A stretch of 64,000 nucleotides of DNA, taken from NCBI RefSeq assembly GCF_026262505.1, contig NC_067206.1, positions 34,115,896 through 34,179,895 of the forward strand, written 5' to 3'. The translations under genes and the position numbers were made by a program. This document shows, piece by piece, positions 58,037 to 64,000 of the stretch (the stretch's first letter is position 1; each line of letters starts with the position of its first letter). The notes beneath the pieces are model-generated. The model made no database searches. It had not been told where the DNA came from and saw only the letters and a program-made list of their open reading frames with translations. The stretch comes from Trichomonas vaginalis G3 (lineage: Eukaryota; Parabasalia; Trichomonadida; Trichomonadidae).

Positions 58037-59703
58037 GCAATTCTATACCATGCGTAAACTGTCATGTAAGGTGGCATGTAGTCTTTACTTTGTCCCGTTG
58101 TTTGCGTATACCCTGAAACGCGATGTGTATGGTTTCCATCTCCCTGTGTGCTACCCCAGAAACAATTTATAGCAAACTGAACGTCGTCTTTAACATCATA
58201 TCCTTTACCTTTTTTCATTGCTGACCAATCCCAAAATCTATGCTTATGCCAACCTGCTTGAGATGTACTTAAATCTACGTAGTGACTGTGTGCAGGTAAG
58301 TTTTCACCTGAAATCGTTTTACTTCCACCTGTTTCCTTTGAAGAGTTTGCACAATACAAAAACCTGTCGACTATTTGTTCCCATGCACCAACACCAAACA
58401 TTGCTTGAGGACCTCTTGCTTCCATTGACGTATAAATAGAACCTACTGGGTTCATTAAATCAAACATATGAGATATTATAGGATTGTCTCTTTTGAACTT
58501 AAAATATAGTGCAACTATTTCAGGTTTCCTCTGGTTCATGTCAGAATATTTTTTATAATATAATCTTATGTTTTCAGGGTAGGTAAAGTCTTGACTATAA
58601 TATTTATTTCTGTCATCTGTATAATAGTATACTATTCTCGTTTTTTCTATTGCATTATATCTTTTATATCTATAAAAATCTAAATATAATGTTTGCTTTT
58701 GTTCATCTGCGTGTAGTGTTCTTTCGTCAACACCATAGTCATAATAGTATGGTGCTGGAGCTGGGTCAGGCAATGTCATATCTGCCATTTCATAAACTCT
58801 TAAATATTTCTTTTGTTCGTCTCCATATAAGTTTAAGTAGCAGTTGTTGTCTAATGGAACTTTAACTTGTGTACCATCATTCTTTATATAGCTTACATAC
58901 ATTTCATTGTTATTTTTCGGAATGAGTTTATACCGTATACCATTTCTTAAGGACTGTACAAACTCCCATCTAAAATATTTGTTTTCTTCATAGATAGAAA
59001 AGTCACCAACCATAGTTTCAATATTTTTTGTTCCAACTAAACTTTGGTATATTTCATTGACATATGTTTTATCTGCTTTCTTTTCAAGGCTAACGTTTAA
59101 GTCTGTTATTTCAGATATAGAATGTGTATGTCCAACGTCACTTTTCCTGTTTAAGGTTTCTTGTAAGTTTGTAATATTTGCAATGGTATGTATATGTCCA
59201 ACGTCACTTTTACTGTTTAAGGTTTCTTGTAAGTTTGTAATATTTGCAATGGTATGTATATGAGTCTTTTTAGAATATTCTTTGTCAGCTCTTGTCACTT
59301 CACTTGACATTTTATTGTCAACATATGTTTTGTCTGCTAGTTCAGGATGAGTATGTTCTTTTGTTGCATATGTTGCATCTGCTCTGTCATGTTCTTCTTG
59401 AACTTTTTCAATGACATACTCTTTGTCAGCTTTGTTGTCAACATCTGCTTTCAAAAGAAGTTCATCTATAGGTTTCTCGTTTAAAGTTCCTTTTGTTGGA
59501 TTTACACAGACAGTATGGTTCTTACTGTCTTGAAACAGAAACTCATCTGTCATTGGGTTTATCGTCAGTTTTAAGTTTCCTTCTTTCAATGACTCAGATA
59601 TCTTAGAATAGTTTGAAAAGTTTGTTGTGTTCTTATTTAGAGCTTGTACAATGAGTTGTCGGTTGTGTTGTATTTCTCTCATAGACGCTGTTTCTTTCGA
59701 CAT
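58033..59703 (-). CDS. Phage tail-fibre/collar-like protein
   Basis: 556 aa, intact. Residues of about 85-215 contain ADKEYV/ADKTYV steps and three H-x-H repeats of 22 residues (HTIANITNLQETLN, last copy HSISEITDLNVSLEKKADKTYV), the trimeric fibre pattern of phage tails. A variable central domain follows. The C-terminal 140 residues are a classic tail-collar/receptor-tip domain: NPVGSIYTSMEARGPQAMFG, WEQIVDRFLYCA, GGSKTISGENLPAHSH, GNHTHRVSG, ending MPPYMTVYAWYRIA. In phages such domains sit at the tip of fibres or baseplates. Here it is embedded in a eukaryotic Polinton, implying a virion with a receptor-binding fibre acquired from a phage-like source. Confidence 0.85.
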   Translation of the reverse strand: MSKETASMREIQHNRQLIVQALNKNTTNFSNYSKISESLKEGNLKLTINPMTDEFLFQDSKNHTVCVNPTKGTLNEKPIDELLLKADVDNKADKEYVIEKVQEEHDRADATYATKEHTHPELADKTYVDNKMSSEVTRADKEYSKKTHIHTIANITNLQETLNSKSDVGHIHTIANITNLQETLNRKSDVGHTHSISEITDLNVSLEKKADKTYVNEIYQSLVGTKNIETMVGDFSIYEENKYFRWEFVQSLRNGIRYKLIPKNNNEMYVSYIKNDGTQVKVPLDNNCYLNLYGDEQKKYLRVYEMADMTLPDPAPAPYYYDYGVDERTLHADEQKQTLYLDFYRYKRYNAIEKTRIVYYYTDDRNKYYSQDFTYPENIRLYYKKYSDMNQRKPEIVALYFKFKRDNPIISHMFDLMNPVGSIYTSMEARGPQAMFGVGAWEQIVDRFLYCANSSKETGGSKTISGENLPAHSHYVDLSTSQAGWHKHRFWDWSAMKKGKGYDVKDDVQFAINCFWGSTQGDGNHTHRVSGYTQTTGQSKDYMPPYMTVYAWYRIA

Positions 59704-59721
59704 TTTTATTCTAGATAAAAT

Positions 59722-60570
59722 ATGCTTTCAATAGAAAAAGAAAATTCTAGAGTTGCTACAACTAAACCATTAGATGAACTTTTTACGAATGTCGGTCAAA
59801 AGTTTGAGACAGAGACCGTAAAGCATGAAGGCTATCGTTTTGACTACCCATTGAGATGGCTAAGAGACCCATCCGTCACAAAAGCTGTTGGCTTTCGTAG
59901 AATGAAGTTCATTTCAGAAGCCATACATGGTTTCCCATTTACGGTCGGTTTTGAAGTTCGATACTATAACAAAGAAAAACATACGTATGAGAAATTTGAA
60001 CAGGGAAAACTTTTACAAGTGAATTTGCTTGTAAACTTAGAAACAACTCTTCAAGCTTTTCAAGAAAAAATAAACGATATCTATCTCGAATATGCAAACC
60101 AGTTTAACATTGACGAAGGAGAGTACCATCTCGATATTTTATATGACAGGAAAAATGCAACTGTTAAAATCAATAAAATAGAAGACCTTGGAGACAACGT
60201 TTATATTTCTACAAAATATAACAACTTGGCATGGTATAGGTTTCTGAGGATGTTAAATCAGCCTGCAGAATATCCAGTACACCCGGACTTTTATGAAGTC
60301 GAAAACCCTAATGGAACATATGAAAATGTTTTCGACTCAGATGCTATTATAGTTCATGCTTCATTTTCTGGTGCACAAAACTCTTTTTTATGCTTGGCAA
60401 ATGACTTTTACGAAAAACCTACAAAGCTATATGAACCACCGAGTGGAAGTATTTCAGACTTTCAAGTATGGTTTACAACAGATGGAAGAAAGAGAATAAT
60501 TCCATTATACCACGCGTTTTACTTAGAACTTAGTTTCATATACAACTACTATCGAACGGTAAAAATATGA
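59722..60570 (+). CDS. Maverick paralogous protein A (plus copy)
   Basis: 282 aa, ATG at 59722, 18 bp from the divergent fibre gene. Paralog of 52780-53640 along its full length (shared YRFDYPLRWL, AVGFRRMKF, WYRFLRMLNQ, VHASFSGAQNSFLC, YEPPSG, SDFQVWFTTDG, FYLELSFIYNYY). Beta-rich, no signal peptide. Adjacency to the fibre gene suggests a virion surface or fibre-base function. Unknown family. Confidence 0.65.
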   Translation: MLSIEKENSRVATTKPLDELFTNVGQKFETETVKHEGYRFDYPLRWLRDPSVTKAVGFRRMKFISEAIHGFPFTVGFEVRYYNKEKHTYEKFEQGKLLQVNLLVNLETTLQAFQEKINDIYLEYANQFNIDEGEYHLDILYDRKNATVKINKIEDLGDNVYISTKYNNLAWYRFLRMLNQPAEYPVHPDFYEVENPNGTYENVFDSDAIIVHASFSGAQNSFLCLANDFYEKPTKLYEPPSGSISDFQVWFTTDGRKRIIPLYHAFYLELSFIYNYYRTVKI

Positions 60571-60573
60571 TTT

Positions 60574-60816
60574 TTAATACGGTTGAGGTGTTGGATTTGG
60601 TTGCCAACTAGACTGTGGTGCAGGTTCAGGCTGTTGTATAACAGGAGCTTGTTCTTCTGGTTCAGGGTCTTTAGGTATAATACCAATGAACTGACCTACT
60701 CTTTTACCAATATTTTTGACTCCGTTCCATACTCCTCTTCCGACAGATTTTATTCCATTCCATATACCTCTTCCAACTCTTCTGAAGAAGTTTCCAATAC
60801 TACTGAAGAAACCCAT
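60574..60816 (-). CDS. Amphipathic Gly/Trp/Arg peptide protein, 80 aa
   Basis: MGFFSSIGNFFRRVG, then a near-perfect tandem GRGIWNGIKSV / GRGVWNGVKNI, then a Pro/Gln/Glu tail. The first 45 residues form a strongly cationic amphipathic helix, as in membrane-lytic peptides or minor capsid lytic factors. Convergent with the paralog-A plus copy. Related in design to the 133-aa protein at 56659-57060. Confidence 0.65.
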   Translation of the reverse strand: MGFFSSIGNFFRRVGRGIWNGIKSVGRGVWNGVKNIGKRVGQFIGIIPKDPEPEEQAPVIQQPEPAPQSSWQPNPTPQPY

Positions 60817-60834
60817 TTTACTATATGTAAAAAT

Positions 60835-61197
60835 CTAATGTCCGCCTAGTCTCTTACGTTTCCTGTTGAGTTCCATTGCATTCTTTAACTGGAGCTCATA
60901 CATTCTATTTCTCCTCTGGTAGAAAACATACTCTGGGTCAACTCCTGTGTTCGCGTCATCTGCATAGAGTTGTTTATATCCCACTTCAGGGTTTGTATAA
61001 AACTCTTTCCATCTCATATTTGCATACCATGGTGGCAAACCTAACGCAGCGTCATTTGACATGGCAGTTTGCATTTGTACATCTGTTGGCACTTGACCAT
61101 AGTTTGCCATTGCAGTTTGTATTCTAACTTCATTTGGAATATTCTCTGGGTTTGGTTGTCCAGGTTGCTGTGCATTCGCTAAGTTCTGTGCGTCCAT
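60835..61197 (-). CDS. Maverick hypothetical protein, 120 aa
   Basis: An Asn/Gln/Pro-rich N-terminus with the repeated step (V)RIQTAMANYG / VQMQTAMSND, then WYANMRWKEFYTNPEVG, and a basic C-terminus (ELNRKRKRLGGH). No family. Intact. Confidence 0.6.
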   Translation of the reverse strand: MDAQNLANAQQPGQPNPENIPNEVRIQTAMANYGQVPTDVQMQTAMSNDAALGLPPWYANMRWKEFYTNPEVGYKQLYADDANTGVDPEYVFYQRRNRMYELQLKNAMELNRKRKRLGGH

Positions 61198-61220
61198 TTA
61201 ATATTAGATAAAAATATCTC

Positions 61221-61352
61221 TTACGAGTACATATGCCGAACATTTGCTGGCATCGGTTCATCTTCATATTCTCTGTACCTTTCTGCCACGTCAAATAAGT
61301 AAATGACACAATGGAAAAAACCTAAAACAAGTAGTCCTATTTCAAACCACAT
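61221..61352 (-). CDS. Small single-pass membrane protein, 43 aa
   Basis: ATG at 61350-61352. The product has a 17-residue hydrophobic stretch (FEIGLLVLGFFHCVIYLF) and an acidic, Met-containing tail. It overlaps the end of the methyltransferase gene by 16 bp. A viroporin-like or virion membrane role is speculative. Confidence 0.55.
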   Translation of the reverse strand: MWFEIGLLVLGFFHCVIYLFDVAERYREYEDEPMPANVRHMYS

Positions 61353-62155
61353 TTAGTTACTAGTAAAATTTCTTTGTTATGACACTTTCTCCAGTTTATA
61401 GGACCTCTCTCATATTCTATCTTGTCATATCTAAACTCATAGTCATGTATGTCCTCTAACCATCTCATAACGGTTTCCAAACCACTTTTATCGGATGTAA
61501 AGTAAAAGCATGGATGGTTATGTAAAACGTCTAAAGTTTCTAAAGAGTCTCTCAAAGTCCAGTCTACTTGGTATTGAAAATCCCATGTGTTATAGAACGG
61601 CGGGTCCACTATAAAGAAAACATTTTCCTTGTCTTTAAATTTTTCATACAACTCTGTCCAATGACATCTCACAAACTCTATACCCTCAGTATATTTTTCT
61701 ATGTTCTCTTTGAAAACATTTGTATAGTTAAGATATAAAACTTTTGACATAAGTGTTTCAATGTCATGAACTCTTATAGCACCACTATATAATAGTCTAG
61801 CAGATATACTATCCCAGTCTATATATTCTGCTTTTTTCAAAACCTCTCTCACAATATTTTTCTTATCTAATGGTATACGTTCCATCTTACCTATAGGTAT
61901 CTTTTCTTTCAACTCACTCAATATTTTGTTTGTGTCTGGTATATGTTTGAGACGGTTCATATAGTTGTCGAAGTCATTGCATATAATCTTTGAGTCTGGG
62001 AATACGGTATGGCACAAATGAGATATATAGAAACTTCCACCGAACAAATCTACAAATGTTAGACCATTCGGTAGTTTCTTAAGTTCTCTCAATAGAATAT
62101 CTTTACATCTACTCTTATTTCCAAAGAAGGGTAACGGTGGTTTTGTAAAATTCAT
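61337..62155 (-). CDS. D12-class DNA N6-adenine methyltransferase (Dam-like)
   Basis: 272 aa, intact. PPLPFFGNKSR near residue 10 is the FxGxK AdoMet motif, FVDLFGGSF near 35 the family's D-x-F-x-G-(S/G) motif, and FIVDPPFYNT near 185 the catalytic DPP(Y/F). Length fits the D12 (MethyltransfD12) family. It would methylate adenine at N6 in a short target. T. vaginalis DNA is known to carry 6mA and Maverick-encoded methyltransferases have been linked to it. A broken copy of the C-terminal half lies inverted at the left end (38450-38626). Confidence 0.85.
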   Translation of the reverse strand: MNFTKPPLPFFGNKSRCKDILLRELKKLPNGLTFVDLFGGSFYISHLCHTVFPDSKIICNDFDNYMNRLKHIPDTNKILSELKEKIPIGKMERIPLDKKNIVREVLKKAEYIDWDSISARLLYSGAIRVHDIETLMSKVLYLNYTNVFKENIEKYTEGIEFVRCHWTELYEKFKDKENVFFIVDPPFYNTWDFQYQVDWTLRDSLETLDVLHNHPCFYFTSDKSGLETVMRWLEDIHDYEFRYDKIEYERGPINWRKCHNKEILLVTKCGLK

Positions 62156-62208
62156 TTTATATACAATAATAAAAATGTTTTTCCCTGAAAAGTGACAGAA
62201 AAGTGACT

Positions 62209-62235
62209 GGGGCTAGAGGGCGCAACGCGCCTGGA
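62209..62235 (-). repeat. Right terminal inverted repeat, inner part
   Basis: GGGGCTAGAGGG, then CGCAACGCGCCTGGA, which matches the inner half of the left repeat in reverse complement. The outer half is at 62905-62931, beyond the nested element. Confidence 0.85.
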
Positions 62236-62889
62236 TGTTGTAAACAGAAATTCATCAAAAGTGACACCTCAGAAAAGCTAAAATATTGAATTTTTGGAAC
62301 TTTTGATAGAGCACGTTTTTAAATATTAATTAAAGTAAATGTATATTTTGTAAAGATTCTTTTTAATAAAAAAATAAAATTTTGAAGAAGAACACAAAAT
62401 CTTCTGAAAAATAATATCACATAAACTCATATTATTTTCTAATATATAACTATTTTATATAAAAATCAAATTCAATGATCTTAAAAGCGAAGGATAAACC
62501 TCAAAATTTACGAATATAATGAGTGGGAATATAATGCTTATCTATCATAAAACCATATGAAATATCAATTTTTGCTTTACGCCTATTCCCACTCATTATA
62601 TTCGTAAATTTTGAGGTTTATCCTTCGCTTTTAAGATCATTGAATTTGATTTTTATATAAAATAGTTATATATTAGAAAATAATATGAGTTTATGTGATA
62701 TTATTTTTCAGAAGATTTCATTCTATATGCCTATGAAAAGTACTCTCAAAACTAACTTTTCCCTAATTATAATTAAATCTAGAATATTGTATTATGTTTA
62801 GTATTATTTCATTTTTCTCATTCAATTTAGAATTTACAAATGTCAAAAAATTGAGAGCTGTCACTTTTGATGAATTTCTGTTTATTACA
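62236..62889. mobile_element. 654-bp hairpin element nested in the Maverick terminal repeat
   Basis: Terminal inverted repeats of 31 bp at 62236-62266 and 62859-62889: TGTTGTAAACAG and TGTAATAAACAG (read inward) followed by identical AAATTCATCAAAAGTGACA. It is flanked by an exact 15-bp duplication, CGCAACGCGCCTGGA, at 62221-62235 and 62890-62904. Removing the element and one duplication restores the Maverick end to the same layout as the left terminal repeat. Inside lies a perfect 135-bp inverted repeat (62397-62531 and 62584-62718) around a 52-bp loop. No open frame of coding character, so it is non-autonomous (MITE-like). No known family is evident. Confidence 0.85.
62397..62718. repeat. 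135-bp perfect inverted repeat with 52-bp loop
   Basis: Arms 62397-62531 and 62584-62718 are exact complements over all 135 bases; the next bases on both sides mismatch. A transcript would form a long dsRNA hairpin. Confidence 0.9.
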
Positions 62890-62904
62890 CGCAACGCGCC
62901 TGGA

Positions 62905-62931
62905 AGCCCCACTACCTTTTTTTTTTTTTTT
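62905..62931 (-). repeat. Right terminal inverted repeat, outer part
   Basis: AGCCCCACTACC followed by a T15 run to 62931. The complement reads A15-GGTAGTGGGGCT, pairing with the left end's A19-GGGGAGTGGGGCC. Confidence 0.85.
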
Positions 62932-63789
62932 ATATTCATAAAGATTTTCCAAAAATATGATACCGCAAAATTAAAAAAGTGACGTCTTGAGTGGAGTCAA
63001 AGGTCGAAATTGCTAGCTAAATGTTTTTTTAGCGAAATTGCGTATTGTACGTTTTTTTCGCAAAACGAAACCCTTATTATAGATAATCCTTTAACTCCAA
63101 TTTTTCTTGGAATATTTCTAAAAATTGAAAATTCCTAAGCAACACGCTCTTGAGTAGTAGAATGTGAATGAGAAAATATTTATGAATAATTTGTAATGAC
63201 CATTCACTATAACTTCGTGAATTCATCTTATGAACCAAAATTTCTTATTTAAAACTGTTTGCGACGCTCTTTAATCGGATTACTCCAAACTTAATTTAAA
63301 CCATTGTGCATGTGATATATGTTATTAAAGCTAGTTCAAAAATTTAAAAAAAATCAAGATTAAAATTGGTTAAGATTTTTGCATCATCATCATTAACAAT
63401 CGAGAAAATCATATTGGTTTAAGCATAGCTTTTGTTCGAGACTAAGCCACACACCTTTCTGATAAGAAATCTTCTTTTCCTGGATAAAAGTAAACTCTAG
63501 GAAGGCCTGATTAAAAATTTATAATAATCTATCGAAATGGGCATTATTATCATTCATTAGTTACCTTAACAATCTATCAATAAAATTTGAATTAATTTTT
63601 CATTATAATTTTGTGCTAACTAGATCATAATGCAATCAATGCAATTTAGCTAATATTTTGGAAACATTAAAATATAATATAATCATTAATCATATAAAAC
63701 AATTACAATATTTTTCAATGAAATCGAATTTGTTATAGACCAAAATAATACATTAATAGTATATTTTATTGACAAACAAACAAAAGATA
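62932..63789. other. Right flank, AT-rich host DNA
   Basis: ATATTC directly after the Maverick is the partner of the candidate target-site duplication. A minus-strand GTCACTTTTTT Inr-like motif lies near 62975. No gene or RNA was recognised. Confidence 0.4.
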
Positions 63790-64000
63790 TTACTTATGTA
63801 TTGCACCTTCAGATGCAACTTTCTTTCTACCTCCAGCTCTTTTCTTTGAAGCTGCTTGAAGGTTCTTCATATCATACAAGTTCTTGTTAAGGTAATAGAA
63901 CTCAATTACCTCCTTTACAGACTTATCAGGCAGGAACGAAGCGATTTTAACGAAATCTTTAGGATGAGAACACCATTGTTCAAGAAAGATGTTCTTTTCT
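63790..64000 (-). CDS. SANT-domain protein, C-terminal part, runs off the window
   Basis: A minus-strand frame open from the window edge to a TAA at 63790-63792. The translation has a SANT domain of the CoREST/MTA type (FLEQWCSHPKDFVKIASFLP, then DKSVKEVIEFYYLNKN) followed by a basic tail (KKRAGGRKKVASEGAIHK). SANT domains bind histone tails or HDACs, so it is probably part of a chromatin-modifying complex. The N-terminus is missing, so ELM2 or other domains cannot be checked. Confidence 0.7.
   Translation of the reverse strand, partial: EKNIFLEQWCSHPKDFVKIASFLPDKSVKEVIEFYYLNKNLYDMKNLQAASKKRAGGRKKVASEGAIHK

Larger units (their letters stand above)
38184..62931. mobile_element. Maverick/Polinton element
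   Basis: It is bounded by inverted repeats. The left end is an A19 run, then GGGGAGTGGGGCCTCCAGG and a CACTTCGTG hairpin. The right end, read inward, is an A15 run, then GGTAGTGGGGCTTCCAGG and a CGCGTTGCG hairpin. Between them lie a family B DNA polymerase, a retroviral-type integrase, a packaging ATPase and capsid candidates, the diagnostic Polinton set. The flanks share ATATT (AATATT at 38178-38183, TATATT at 62931-62936, 5 of 6), in line with the 6-bp duplication made by Polintons. Length is about 24 kb once the 654-bp nested insertion near the right end is removed. I could not recognise the adenovirus-type protease usually present. Confidence 0.93.

Noticed and set aside
62794-62982. 62-aa plus-strand frame at the Maverick's right end
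   Set aside because: It spans the nested element's end, the terminal repeat and the poly-T run, so it is chance.

Overview
The window looks like nuclear DNA of a trichomonad parabasalid, most likely Trichomonas vaginalis or a close relative. It is AT-rich, with long intronless genes in the standard code. It carries a BspA-type leucine-rich-repeat gene, Inr-like TCACTTTT motifs close upstream of several start codons, and a Maverick/Polinton element of the kind that fills the T. vaginalis genome. I found no rRNA gene, no complete tRNA gene and no intron.

Host DNA, 1-38183. From the left: a BspA-like surface protein split by an apparent frameshift (minus strand), a TAF1-like TFIID subunit (minus), a membrane-anchored S1/P1 nuclease (minus), a large protein with a degenerate RapGAP domain at its C-terminus (minus), a glutamate/glutamine-rich protein with an N-terminal C2-like domain (plus), and a start-less remnant of a surface beta-helix family. 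A small coiled-coil gene is divergent from a 3.9-kaa dynein heavy chain-like protein whose AAA1 catalytic motifs look lost. Next come an unknown 236-aa protein, a GC-rich array of six 120-bp hairpin units, a DHHC palmitoyltransferase, a tRNA 3'-end fragment, and a CAMK-type kinase interrupted by one in-frame stop.

Maverick, about 38184-62931. An element of about 24 kb has terminal inverted repeats that start with an A/T run followed by GGGGAGTGGGG (left) or its relative (right). It encodes a family B DNA polymerase, a retroviral-type integrase, a packaging ATPase, capsid candidates, an SF3-type helicase, KilA-N and GIY-YIG proteins, a D12-class adenine methyltransferase, small amphipathic peptides, a pair of paralogous unknown proteins and a long protein that ends in a phage tail-collar domain. 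Genes between about 42.6 and 49.6 kb are riddled with single-base frameshifts, while the rest is open. The virion set, replication set and integrase fit a virus-like transposon. The adenine methyltransferase and phage-type fibre are unusual cargo.

Nested structures. The right Maverick terminal repeat is interrupted by a 654-bp element with 31-bp TGT...ACA inverted ends, an exact 15-bp flanking duplication and a perfect 135-bp internal inverted repeat. Between 50.3 and 52.8 kb the Maverick holds several palindrome-based repeat families. One unit of these also lies inside the KilA-N reading frame.

Right flank, 62932-64000. AT-rich host DNA, then the 3' end of a minus-strand gene with a SANT domain.
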